DNA from: Leadbetterella sp.
GTDB taxonomy: Bacteria > Bacteroidota > Bacteroidia > Cytophagales > Spirosomataceae
Assembly: GCA_019638185.1 (NCBI GenBank)
Contig: JAHBUH010000019.1
Location: forward strand, 1 to 64,000
DNA: 64,000 nucleotides
Direction of reading: 5' to 3'
The notes beneath the pieces were generated by a model. It was not told the DNA's origin. It did no database searches and saw nothing but the letters and a program-made list of their open reading frames with translations. A program made the position numbers and the translations under genes. Every line of letters begins with the position of its first letter. Position 1 is the stretch's first letter. Positions 16,624 through 25,051 of the stretch are shown piece by piece.

Positions 16624-17316
16624 ATGATCAAATTCCTGGTTTGTGTTACCCTGCTTTGTTTCGGGATTTCTGCCGAAGGCCAGCTCATCGATTTTTCCCG
16701 GATAAAGCAGCGGAAGGTGCGTAAGCTGATGAGCGAAAATCACCTGGCGAACCAGAAAGATTTTAACGGCATGGAGACCGCCTGCTTTGCAGAGGGAGAG
16801 GGATACTCCAAAAATTCCATGACCTTCCTGGTGAAAGCCCGGCCGGAGGCGGTGTGGTATGCCTACCGGAACAGTACCCCGAAACAGTGCTGGGTCGGAA
16901 AGCGGGTCTCTTTCGGAGTGCTTTATGACGAACCGGAAAAGCCGCTGGTGTATGCTGATGGCCCGTACGGCGGTATGAAGGTGGGCCAGATCATTTTCAT
17001 CCAGCTCCGTTTGCTGAAAGGCCTCTACAAACTGGCCGTAGCGCATAAGGTGGTGGCCATTGATGATGCCCAAAAAACTCTCCAGATCTGTTATATGAAG
17101 AAGGGCGCCTCGGAAGGAAGCCAGTTTATTAGCCTCCGGGAAACCCCTGATGGCTTTACAGAGGTCACACATAATACGTATTACAAAAGCAAGTCGAAAT
17201 TCAGAGACAAACGCATCTACCCGGGTATCCACGAAAAGGTGATCTCCGAATACCATTCCAATGTGGCCCGAAGCGTGATTTATGAGCACCTGGCCGCCAC
17301 TGAAATTATGCCCTGA
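16624..17316 (+). CDS. Secreted protein of unknown function
   Basis: 230 aa with a signal peptide (MIKFLVCVTLLCFGISAEGQ). The mature part has a repeating beta-strand character: SMTFLVKARPEAVWYAYRNS, KRVSFGVLYDEPEKPLVYA, MKVGQIIFIQLRLLKGLYKLAVAHKVVAIDD, KTLQICYMKKGASEGSQFISL, GFTEVTHNTYYKSKS, and a C-terminal helix (HEKVISEYHSNVARSVIYEHL). The strand order with a long final helix recalls a START/SRPBCC-like fold, but no motif confirms it. Single gene, divergent from the ornithine-cyclodeaminase-like gene. I do not recognise a function. Confidence 0.6.
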   Translation: MIKFLVCVTLLCFGISAEGQLIDFSRIKQRKVRKLMSENHLANQKDFNGMETACFAEGEGYSKNSMTFLVKARPEAVWYAYRNSTPKQCWVGKRVSFGVLYDEPEKPLVYADGPYGGMKVGQIIFIQLRLLKGLYKLAVAHKVVAIDDAQKTLQICYMKKGASEGSQFISLRETPDGFTEVTHNTYYKSKSKFRDKRIYPGIHEKVISEYHSNVARSVIYEHLAATEIMP

Positions 17317-17428
17317 TCTACCGAATCCGGTTTTTTATCTTTAGTGTGAAATTTTTTCCGCAGGAAATATGCAGCTATTTGCTTCTTTCTTGATACTTTT
17401 AGATATTCTTTAACAACCCAAAATAACT

Positions 17429-19072
17429 ATGAAGAGACGGGACTTTATTCAATGGTCCGGGATGGGCGTAGGCGCCATCCTGGGATCTTCTATTCCTGTA
17501 ATCGGAAGGGCGGTGACTCCGGAGGAGCTGCTGGAGCCTGCCGCTGACAGGGCCCTCAAAAAACGCCTCGCTGATGTGGCGCTGAATGCTGCACGGGCCA
17601 AAGGCGCCACCTATTCCGACGTCCGGATAGGCCGCTACCTGCAGCAATTCCTTTTTACCCGTGAAAAAAATGTACAGAATATTACCAATGCGGAGTCGTA
17701 CGGTGTAGGTATCCGGGTCATCGTTAACGGCACCTGGGGTTTTGCCGCCACCAGCGATGTCACCCCCGATGGTATAGCCCGGTGCGCCGAAACGGCCGTG
17801 GCCATTGCCAAAGCCAACTCCCGCATCCAGACCGAGCCCGTAAACCTGGCTCCTCAGAAAGGTGTAGGTGAGGTGGTCTGGAATACCCCCATCCAAAAGA
17901 ACGCCTTCCAGGTCCCGGTGCAGGAGAAAATAGACCTGCTGCTGAATGTAAACAGCCAGGCCATGCAAAACGGCGCGGCTTTTGTTACTTCTAACCTCTT
18001 CCAGGTGAATGAGCAGAAGTATTTTGCCTCTACGGACGGCTCCTACATTGACCAGGACATTCACCGGATATGGCCTACTTTTACCGTGACCGTCATAGAT
18101 AAGGCCGCCGGGAAATTCAAGACCCGTGACGCCCTCAGTTCCCCCATGGGCATGGGCTATGAATACATGGACGGCCTGGCATCGGAAAAAATCCCCGGCC
18201 CGAACGGCCTGGTGGGCTACCGGAACTCCTACGATATGGTGGAAGACGCCATCCTGGCCGCTAAGCAGTCGAAAGAGAAAGTAACGGCCAAGTCCGTGGA
18301 AGCCGGGAAATATGACCTGGTGCTGGATCCTAACCACCTGGGCCTGACCATCCACGAATCCGTAGGGCACCCTACCGAGCTGGACAGGGTGCTGGGCTAT
18401 GAGGCTAATTACGCCGGAACCAGCTTTGCTACCCTGGATAAATGGCGGTCCAAATCATTCAACTACGGAAGTCCGCTGGTGAATATCGTAGCCGACAAGA
18501 CCCAGCCCCACACCCTGGGCTGCGTGGGGTATGACGATGAGGGCGTTCCGTGTAAACAGTGGGATATCATTAAAAACGGTATCCTGGTGAACTACCAGGC
18601 TACGCGTGACCAGGTGGGCATTCTGGGCGAGAAAGAGTCGCACGGGTGCTGCTATGCCGACGACTGGAGCTCGGTGCAGTTTCAGCGCATGCCTAACGTA
18701 TCCCTCCTGCCCGGTAAGGAGAAGCTGAATGTGAATGACATGATCAAAGGCGTGGAGAAAGGGATCTATATCATTGGGCGGGGGTCTTACTCCATTGACC
18801 AGCAGCGGTATAACTTCCAGTTCGGAGGGCAGCTTTTCTACGAGATCAAAAATGGGCAGATCGCCGGTATGCTGGATGACGTGGCCTACCAGTCCAATAC
18901 CCAGGAATTTTGGAACTCCTGTGCCCAGATCTGCGACAAGGACGATTACCGTACATTCGGGTCGTTTTTTGATGGAAAAGGACAGCCCTCCCAGGTCAGC
19001 GCCGTGTCGCACGGTAGCTCCACTACCCGTTTTAACGGCGTCAATGTTATCAATACCGGACGTAAAATCTAA
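17429..19072 (+). CDS. TldD-type metalloprotease subunit with Tat signal (copy 1)
   Basis: Catalytic subunit of a TldD/TldE-type zinc peptidase. The N-terminus MKRRDFIQWSGMGVGAILG is a twin-arginine signal (RRDFI) followed by a hydrophobic stretch and a likely cleavage after GRA, so the protein should be exported, unlike cytoplasmic E. coli TldD. The zinc motif HESVGH gives His309, Glu310 and His314. The C-terminal GxCGKxGQ block of classical TldD reads GSFFDGKGQPSQ here, lacking the Cys that I recall as the third zinc ligand; other Cys (NSCAQICDK) lie about 20 residues upstream. At 547 aa it is longer than E. coli TldD (about 480). The partner TldE-like gene starts six bases downstream. Copy 2 at 20473 is clearly a tandem paralogue. 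Confidence 0.92.
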   Translation: MKRRDFIQWSGMGVGAILGSSIPVIGRAVTPEELLEPAADRALKKRLADVALNAARAKGATYSDVRIGRYLQQFLFTREKNVQNITNAESYGVGIRVIVNGTWGFAATSDVTPDGIARCAETAVAIAKANSRIQTEPVNLAPQKGVGEVVWNTPIQKNAFQVPVQEKIDLLLNVNSQAMQNGAAFVTSNLFQVNEQKYFASTDGSYIDQDIHRIWPTFTVTVIDKAAGKFKTRDALSSPMGMGYEYMDGLASEKIPGPNGLVGYRNSYDMVEDAILAAKQSKEKVTAKSVEAGKYDLVLDPNHLGLTIHESVGHPTELDRVLGYEANYAGTSFATLDKWRSKSFNYGSPLVNIVADKTQPHTLGCVGYDDEGVPCKQWDIIKNGILVNYQATRDQVGILGEKESHGCCYADDWSSVQFQRMPNVSLLPGKEKLNVNDMIKGVEKGIYIIGRGSYSIDQQRYNFQFGGQLFYEIKNGQIAGMLDDVAYQSNTQEFWNSCAQICDKDDYRTFGSFFDGKGQPSQVSAVSHGSSTTRFNGVNVINTGRKI

Positions 19073-19078
19073 ACGATC

Positions 19079-20398
19079 ATGGCAATTTTAAGCAGAGAAG
19101 AAGCAAAAAAAATCATAGATAAGGTTTTATCGTATGCTAAAGCCGATGAAACCGCAGTAAGTCTGGGCGGCAGTAAAACCGGGAATATCCGTTATGCGCG
19201 GAATACGGTTTCCACCAGTGGGGAATCCACTAACCTGGCGCTGGCCGTAACCTCGGTGTTCGGCAAGCGATCCGGAACGGCCACCATCAATGAATTTGAT
19301 GATGAGTCGCTGGAAAAAACCGTACGGCGGGCCGAGGAGATCGCCCGTCTGGCGCCTGAAAATCCGGAATATGTACCCATGCTGGGCCCGCAGCAGTATA
19401 CGGAGGTAAAAGAAACCTATGCTGATGCCACCGCCGCCATTAACCCGGAATACCGGGCCAAGGCCGCCCTGGACAGCATTGAGATCTGTAAAAAGAAAAA
19501 CCTGACTTCCGCCGGCTACCTGGAAGACACCACGGGCTTTAACGCCATGGGAAACAGCAAGGGGCTCTTTGCCTATAACCGCTCCACGTCAGTAGACTTC
19601 TCCGTTACCGTGAGAACAGAAGACGGGCTGGGATCCGGCTATGCCATCCAGGATTATAACGATGCCCGGAAACTGAACGCCGCCGCTTCTACCGAGGTGG
19701 CCGCCCAGAAGGCCCTGGCCTCTAAAGGCGCCCTGGCGCTGGAGCCCGGGAAATATACCGTGATCCTGGAACCCGTGGCCGCCGCTGACCTCATTCAGAA
19801 CATGATGCGCAGCCTGGATGCCCGGAATGCCGATGAAGGCCGTAGTTTCCTCAGCAAAAAAGGCGGTGGTACCCGCCTGGGGGAAAAGCTGTTTGACGAA
19901 CGCGTTACCATCTATTCCGACCCCACAAACCCGGAAATCCCGCAATCGGGCTTCGTGATGGACGGCCGGCCCCGGGAGAAAACCACCTGGATAGAAAAGG
20001 GAGTGGTGAAAAATATGGCTTACTCGCGTTTCTGGGCGCAGAAACAGGGCGTAAAAGCGCTTCCACCGCCGTTTGGCTTTATCATGGAGGGCGGTAACGA
20101 ATCACTGGCTGACCTCATCAAAGGAACCAAAAAAGGGATCCTGGTGACCCGCTTCTGGTACATCCGGGCGGTAGATCCTCAGACCCTGCTGTATACGGGC
20201 CTTACCCGTGACGGAACTTTTTATATTGAGAATGGTAAAATCAAGCACCCCATCAAGAACTTCCGTTTTAACGAAAGCCCGGTGATCATGCTGAATAATG
20301 TGGAGGCTATGGGTAAGCCGGTGCGGGTAAATGGCAGCCTGATTCCGCCGCTGAAGATCCGGGACTTCACGTTCTCCAGCCTGTCAGATGCGGTGTAA
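19079..20398 (+). CDS. TldE/PmbA-type subunit (copy 1)
   Basis: Non-catalytic partner of TldD. It has the shared family N-terminus (LSYAKADETAVSLGGSKTGNIRYARN, AVTSVFGKRSGTATINEFDDESL), the mid-domain GKYTVILEPVAAADLIQNMM and the C-terminal block TGLTRDGTFYIENGKIKHPIKNFRFNESP. There is no HExxxH motif, as expected for the TldE/PmbA branch. At 439 aa it is family length. Its N-terminus MAILSREEAKKIID is cytoplasmic in character with no Sec or Tat signal, although its TldD partner is predicted to be exported. Co-folding and piggy-back Tat export, or a missed signal, would resolve this. Translation is probably coupled to the gene before it. Confidence 0.9.
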   Translation: MAILSREEAKKIIDKVLSYAKADETAVSLGGSKTGNIRYARNTVSTSGESTNLALAVTSVFGKRSGTATINEFDDESLEKTVRRAEEIARLAPENPEYVPMLGPQQYTEVKETYADATAAINPEYRAKAALDSIEICKKKNLTSAGYLEDTTGFNAMGNSKGLFAYNRSTSVDFSVTVRTEDGLGSGYAIQDYNDARKLNAAASTEVAAQKALASKGALALEPGKYTVILEPVAAADLIQNMMRSLDARNADEGRSFLSKKGGGTRLGEKLFDERVTIYSDPTNPEIPQSGFVMDGRPREKTTWIEKGVVKNMAYSRFWAQKQGVKALPPPFGFIMEGGNESLADLIKGTKKGILVTRFWYIRAVDPQTLLYTGLTRDGTFYIENGKIKHPIKNFRFNESPVIMLNNVEAMGKPVRVNGSLIPPLKIRDFTFSSLSDAV

Positions 20399-20472
20399 AC
20401 TCTCCGCATATAGTGATCAGTATATGAAAAAGCATACTTAATTTATACCCGGACTTATTAAACAAAATTACA

Positions 20473-22107
20473 TTGAAAAGAAGAGATTTTATCCAACTAT
20501 CAGGACTGGGCATCGGCGGAATGATGATGATCCCCGTTCTGGGCCACGCCACCACTCCTGAATCCTTCCTGGACTCCGGAATGGATGTAGCCGTAAAAAA
20601 GCGCCTGGCCGATGCCGCATTAAATGCTGCAAAATCCAAGGGCGCCACCTATACCGATGTACGCATCGGGCGCTACCTGAACCAGTATGTGATCACCCGT
20701 GAAAATAAGGTGCAGAACATCGTTAATACGGAATCATACGGTGTAGGCGTGCGGGTGATTGCCGACGGCTGCTGGGGTTTTGCGGCCATCGTGGATGCCA
20801 AAACCGAACGCGATACCGCTAAAGCGGCTGAAGAAGCGGTGGCCATTGCCAAGGCAAACGCCCGGCTCATGAAAAGCCCGGTGATCCTGGCGCCGCAAAA
20901 CGGCTACGGCGAGGTAAGCTGGAAGGCACCCATTAAGCGGAATGCTTTTGAAGTGCCTATCCAGGAAAAGGTAGACCTGCTGCTGGGCGTAAACGATGCC
21001 GCCATGAAAAACGGGGCTAATTACGTAAACTCCATCCTGTTTATGGTGAATGAGCAGAAATATTTTGCCTCTTCTGACGGCTCCTACATTGACCAGGATA
21101 TCCACCGGATGTGGCCCATTTTTGCGGTGACCTGTATAGATCCCAAAACCGGGAAATTTGAGACCCGGCAGTCGCTCAGCGCCCCCATGGGCATGGGTTA
21201 TGATTATCTGCAGGTAAACCCTGCCGATAAAGTAACGGGTATAACCACCCGCTATAACATGGGGTACGACATGCTGGAAGACGTAACCGCTGCCGCGCAG
21301 CAGGCCAAGGAGAAGCTCACGGCGAAATCCGTGGAAGCCGGGAAATATGACCTGGTGCTGGATCCATCCCACCTCTGGCTGACCATTCACGAGTCTGTAG
21401 GCCACCCGCTGGAGCTGGACCGCGTGCTGGGTTACGAGGCTAACTTTGCCGGTACCTCCTTTGCTACGCTGGATAAGCTGAAATCGGGCAACTTTAACTA
21501 CGGAAGTCCCCAGGTAACGCTCTTTGCCGATAAAACCCGGGAGGGTTCATTGGGTGCGGTAGGCTGGGACGACGAAGGCGTGAAGACCAAACGTTGGGAC
21601 CTGGTAAAAGACGGTACGCTGGTGAACTACCAGGCTATCCGTGACCAGGTGCATATCCTGGGCGAAAAAGAGTCGCACGGGTGCTGCTACGCCGACAGCT
21701 GGAGCTCAGTGCAGTTCCAGCGTATGCCGAACGTCTCCCTGGCGCCGGGCAAAGCACCACTCTCGGTAAAAGAGATGATCAAAGACGTTAAAAAAGGTAT
21801 TTATATTATCGGAGACGGTTCATTCTCCATTGACCAGCAGCGGTATAACTTCCAGTTTGGCGGACAGCTGTTTTACGAGATCAAAGACGGTGAGATCACA
21901 GGCATGCTGAAAGACGTGGCTTACCAGTCTAACACCCAGGAATTCTGGAATTCATGTGTGCAGGTGTGTGATGAGAAAGACTTTCGCCTGGGCGGATCTT
22001 TCTTTGACGGTAAAGGGCAGCCTTCGCAGTCCAGCGCCGTATCTCACGGAAGTTCCACCGCGCGTTTTAATGGGGTCAATGTTATTAACACCGCTCGTAA
22101 AATTTAA
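20473..22107 (+). CDS. TldD-type metalloprotease subunit with Tat signal (copy 2)
   Basis: Tandem paralogue of the TldD at 17429, with long identical stretches. It starts with TTG at 20473 (MKRRDFIQLSGLGIGGMM), since the Tat signal begins there and no in-frame ATG precedes it. Signal cleavage probably follows GHA. The zinc motif HESVGH gives His306, Glu307 and His311. As in copy 1, the C-terminal Cys of GxCGKxGQ is absent (GSFFDGKGQPSQ). The divergence (for example WGFAAIVDAKTERDT versus WGFAATSDVTPDGIA) shows an old rather than recent duplication. The 74-base gap after the preceding TldE gene may contain a promoter, but none is clear. Confidence 0.91.
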   Translation: MKRRDFIQLSGLGIGGMMMIPVLGHATTPESFLDSGMDVAVKKRLADAALNAAKSKGATYTDVRIGRYLNQYVITRENKVQNIVNTESYGVGVRVIADGCWGFAAIVDAKTERDTAKAAEEAVAIAKANARLMKSPVILAPQNGYGEVSWKAPIKRNAFEVPIQEKVDLLLGVNDAAMKNGANYVNSILFMVNEQKYFASSDGSYIDQDIHRMWPIFAVTCIDPKTGKFETRQSLSAPMGMGYDYLQVNPADKVTGITTRYNMGYDMLEDVTAAAQQAKEKLTAKSVEAGKYDLVLDPSHLWLTIHESVGHPLELDRVLGYEANFAGTSFATLDKLKSGNFNYGSPQVTLFADKTREGSLGAVGWDDEGVKTKRWDLVKDGTLVNYQAIRDQVHILGEKESHGCCYADSWSSVQFQRMPNVSLAPGKAPLSVKEMIKDVKKGIYIIGDGSFSIDQQRYNFQFGGQLFYEIKDGEITGMLKDVAYQSNTQEFWNSCVQVCDEKDFRLGGSFFDGKGQPSQSSAVSHGSSTARFNGVNVINTARKI

Positions 22108-22112
22108 ATATC

Positions 22113-23450
22113 ATGTCAGTAATATTATCAGAAGCAGAAGCCAAGGCCCTGCTCCAAAAAGTTATAAAGCTCTCTAAAGCGGACGAATGTGAAGCTAACC
22201 TGCTGGGAGAGATCCGCGGAAACATCCGTTATGCCCGGAACGAAGTGTCCACCAGCGGCAGCCTGATCAATAAAAACCTGGTGGTGCAGTCGGCCTTCGG
22301 AAAGAAAGTGGGCGTGGCCACCATCGATGAATTTGACGATGCCTCCCTGGAAAAAGTAGTGCGCCGGGCCGAAGAACTGGCCCGCCTGGCACCGGAAAAC
22401 CCCGAATACATGGGCGTGCTGGAACCTCAGCAATATGGCAAGTCGAACGGCTTTTTTGAATCTACCGCAAAGATCACCCCGGAGGTACGGGCCGAAGCCG
22501 TGGCCAAAAGCCTGGCGCTTTCGGGCCAGAACCAGCTTACTTCTGCGGGATTCCTGGAAAACCGGGCGGGCTTTTCAGCCATGATGAACTCCAAGGGGCT
22601 GTTTGCCTACTATCCCAGTACCGGGGTGAACTTCTCGCTTACCGTACGTACCGATGACGGTAAGGGCTCCGGTTATGTGATCCGGGGATATAACGACTTC
22701 TCCCGGCTGGATACCGAAGCTGCCAGCCGTATTGCCGTGCAGAAAGCCCGCGGGTCCGTGGGCGCCAAGGCCCTGGAGCCGGGAAAATATACCGTTATCC
22801 TGGAACCTACGGCCGCAGCCGTACTGCTGGAAAGCCTCTATTATGATATGGACGCCCGGGGGGCCGATGAGGGCCGGTCTTCCTTCAGCAAGCCGGGCGG
22901 TAAAACCCGGCTGGGTGAGAAGATCGTGGATGAGCGCGTGAACATCTATTCGGATCCTGCACACCCCGAGCTGCCCGCCGCACCGTGGGCAGGTGACGGC
23001 CAGCCCCAGAAGCGGGTGTCGTGGATAGAGAAAGGCGTGGTGAAAAACCTGGCTTACTCCCGGTATTGGGCGCAGCAGAAAGGCGTTAAGCCCCTGCCGT
23101 ATCCCGGGAATATGATCATGGAAGGCGGCACTGCCAGCCTGGAAGAAATGATCAAAAATACAAAGAAAGGCATCCTGGTGACCAAGCTGTGGTATATCCG
23201 GCCGGTAGATCCGCAAACCCTGCTGATGACCGGCCTTACCCGTGACGGTACGTTTTATATTGAAGACGGAAAGATCAAACATCCAATCAAGAATTTCCGT
23301 TTTAATGAAAGCCCTATCATCATGCTGAATAACCTCGAAACCCTCGGTAAGTCAGAGCGGGTGGTCAGCACGGAGTCGGATCAGAGCTATATGGTGCCGC
23401 CTATGAAAATCAGGGAGTTTACTTTCTCTTCCCTGTCAGACGCGGTATAA
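22113..23450 (+). CDS. TldE/PmbA-type subunit (copy 2)
   Basis: Paralogue of the 19079 gene, starting five bases after TldD copy 2. Family blocks include NLLGEIRGNIRYARNEVSTSG, GVATIDEFDDASLEKVVRRAEELARLAPENPEY, PGKYTVILEPTAAAVLLESL and TGLTRDGTFYIEDGKIKHPIKNFRFNESP. It has no HExxxH and no export signal. Compared with copy 1 the end contains a few extra residues (STESDQSYMVPPMKIREF). It presumably forms a specific complex with TldD copy 2, giving two distinct heterodimers; cross-pairing cannot be excluded. The next gene begins 18 bases on. Confidence 0.9.
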   Translation: MSVILSEAEAKALLQKVIKLSKADECEANLLGEIRGNIRYARNEVSTSGSLINKNLVVQSAFGKKVGVATIDEFDDASLEKVVRRAEELARLAPENPEYMGVLEPQQYGKSNGFFESTAKITPEVRAEAVAKSLALSGQNQLTSAGFLENRAGFSAMMNSKGLFAYYPSTGVNFSLTVRTDDGKGSGYVIRGYNDFSRLDTEAASRIAVQKARGSVGAKALEPGKYTVILEPTAAAVLLESLYYDMDARGADEGRSSFSKPGGKTRLGEKIVDERVNIYSDPAHPELPAAPWAGDGQPQKRVSWIEKGVVKNLAYSRYWAQQKGVKPLPYPGNMIMEGGTASLEEMIKNTKKGILVTKLWYIRPVDPQTLLMTGLTRDGTFYIEDGKIKHPIKNFRFNESPIIMLNNLETLGKSERVVSTESDQSYMVPPMKIREFTFSSLSDAV

Positions 23451-23468
23451 AGTAAACAGAATTGACTT

Positions 23469-24083
23469 TTGAAGCCTTTCGTTTTTACCAGAATACAATA
23501 CACATCAGGGAATTGGGATACGGATCAGCGTATGCCTTCCAATCTCCTGCATTCCCTGGTAGAATACACCACCATCCCCATTGATGAGAAGGAGCGGGTG
23601 GTGCAGCTGAGTAGTAACGACATCTTCAAAAGTCAATTCTGCTACCTGAGCGGCCATAAGCTGGTGGAGTTTTCGTCCGAAGAGCGTGATCATTTCCGGC
23701 GGTATGTCCTGAACGGGGGATTTGTGTTTGTGGACGATTGTAACCACGATATCGACGGGCTTTTTGCGAAGTCATTCGAGCAGGAAATGGCCCGGACCTT
23801 CGGGCAGGGTGCCCTGCATAAGATACCCAATAACCACCCGCTCTATACCTGTTTTTTTGAGTTTGAGGGGCCGCCTACCACCAGCTTTGAGCTGAATGGC
23901 TGGGGCGATGACCTGGTGCACGACTACCTGAAGGCTATAGAAGTAAACGGCCGGATAGGGGTGCTGTACAGCAACAAAGATTACGGCTGCGAGTGGGATT
24001 ACGATTTTAGAAACAAACGTTGGCTCATGGAAGATAACACAAAATTCGGGGTCAATATCATCAAATACGCATTAACGGTTTGA
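23469..24083 (+). CDS. DUF4159 domain protein
   Basis: 204 aa, beginning at TTG 23469 (MKPFVFTRIQYTSGNWDTDQR). It shows the DUF4159 pattern: FTRIQYTSG...W near the N-terminus, LSSNDIFKSQFCYLSGHKLVEFS, and GGFVFVDDCNHDIDGLFAKSFEQEM, followed by HPLYTCFFEF and GRIGVLYSNKDYGCEWDY. The fold resembles class-I glutamine-amidotransferase-like domains without a catalytic Cys nucleophile at the expected site. There is no signal peptide, so it is probably cytoplasmic here. DUF4159 proteins are often encoded next to MoxR/DUF58 genes, as seen here. The stop codon overlaps the MoxR start, indicating translational coupling. Confidence 0.83.
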   Translation: MKPFVFTRIQYTSGNWDTDQRMPSNLLHSLVEYTTIPIDEKERVVQLSSNDIFKSQFCYLSGHKLVEFSSEERDHFRRYVLNGGFVFVDDCNHDIDGLFAKSFEQEMARTFGQGALHKIPNNHPLYTCFFEFEGPPTTSFELNGWGDDLVHDYLKAIEVNGRIGVLYSNKDYGCEWDYDFRNKRWLMEDNTKFGVNIIKYALTV

Positions 24084-25051
24084 AAACACTGGAAGAATAT
24101 AAAGGGCTGGTGGCCCGGCTGCCCGCACTGAAAAAAGAGATTGCGAAGGTAATTGTAGGGCAGGAAGAGGCGGTAGACGAGATCATGATTTCCCTGCTGG
24201 CGGGCGGGCACTGCCTGCTGGAGGGCGTACCCGGGCTGGCTAAAACCCTCATGGTGAAGACCCTGGCCGATGCCCTGGATATGAAATTTAAACGCATCCA
24301 GTTCACTCCTGATCTCATGCCGGGCGATATTATCGGTACGGAGGTGATGGAAGAAGAAGCCGGACGGAAATTCTTCCGGTTTACCCAGGGGCCGGTCTTT
24401 GCCAATATCGTACTGGCAGATGAGATTAACCGTACGCCGCCCAAAACGCAGTCGGCTCTGCTCGAAGCCATGCAGGAGTATAAAGTGACTTATTCCGGCA
24501 CTACGCATGCCCTGCCGTCACCGTTTTTTATTATTGCTACGCAAAACCCCATTGAACAGGCGGGTACCTATCCGCTGCCGGAGGCCCAGTTGGACCGCTT
24601 CCTGCTGTACATCCGGCTGGGTTACCCTTCCGAGCAGGAAGAGCTACTGGTACTGAAAAATACTACGGGAGTAAAGAAAGAAAATGTCCAAAACGTACTG
24701 TCAGGGGAAGAGATCCTGGAGCTGCAGCAGCTGACCCGGCAGGTGCATATCAGCGATGAGCTGATTGAGAAAATAAGTGCCCTGGTGCGGTCTACAAGGC
24801 CTGAGGGCAGCCCGTCGGCTTTTGTAAAGCAGTGGTGCGACTGGGGTGCCGGCCCCCGTGCCGGCCAGGCGCTGGTCTTGTGTTCCAAGGCCCGGGCCGT
24901 ACTGAACGGGCGTTTTTCCGTGATCCCGGAAGACATCACCGCGCTGGCTTTTCCCGTGCTGCGGCACCGGATAGCCCTGAACTTTAAGGCGGAAGCAGAG
25001 GGTATTACCGCTGACCGCGTGATAGAGGAGCTGACCCATGGACGCCGCTGA
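24080..25051 (+). CDS. MoxR-family AAA+ ATPase
   Basis: Cytoplasmic AAA+ chaperone-like ATPase. The Walker A GVPGLAKT is at residues 49-56, Walker B is IVLADEIN, followed by RTPPKTQSALLEAMQE and sensor 1 FIIATQNPIEQAGTYPLPEAQLDRF, all diagnostic of MoxR. The start is TTG 24080, overlapping the DUF4159 stop by four bases; no ATG lies near enough to retain the N-terminus. MoxR proteins act with vWA-domain partners to mature or activate enzyme complexes, often inserting metals or subunits. Here the vWA partner is the DUF58 gene overlapping its end by 14 bases. Confidence 0.95.
   Translation: MKTLEEYKGLVARLPALKKEIAKVIVGQEEAVDEIMISLLAGGHCLLEGVPGLAKTLMVKTLADALDMKFKRIQFTPDLMPGDIIGTEVMEEEAGRKFFRFTQGPVFANIVLADEINRTPPKTQSALLEAMQEYKVTYSGTTHALPSPFFIIATQNPIEQAGTYPLPEAQLDRFLLYIRLGYPSEQEELLVLKNTTGVKKENVQNVLSGEEILELQQLTRQVHISDELIEKISALVRSTRPEGSPSAFVKQWCDWGAGPRAGQALVLCSKARAVLNGRFSVIPEDITALAFPVLRHRIALNFKAEAEGITADRVIEELTHGRR

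Noticed and set aside
17399-18370. 323-codon frame on the minus strand
   Set aside because: Antisense to TldD copy 1 with no recognisable features; the plus-strand protein is clearly real.
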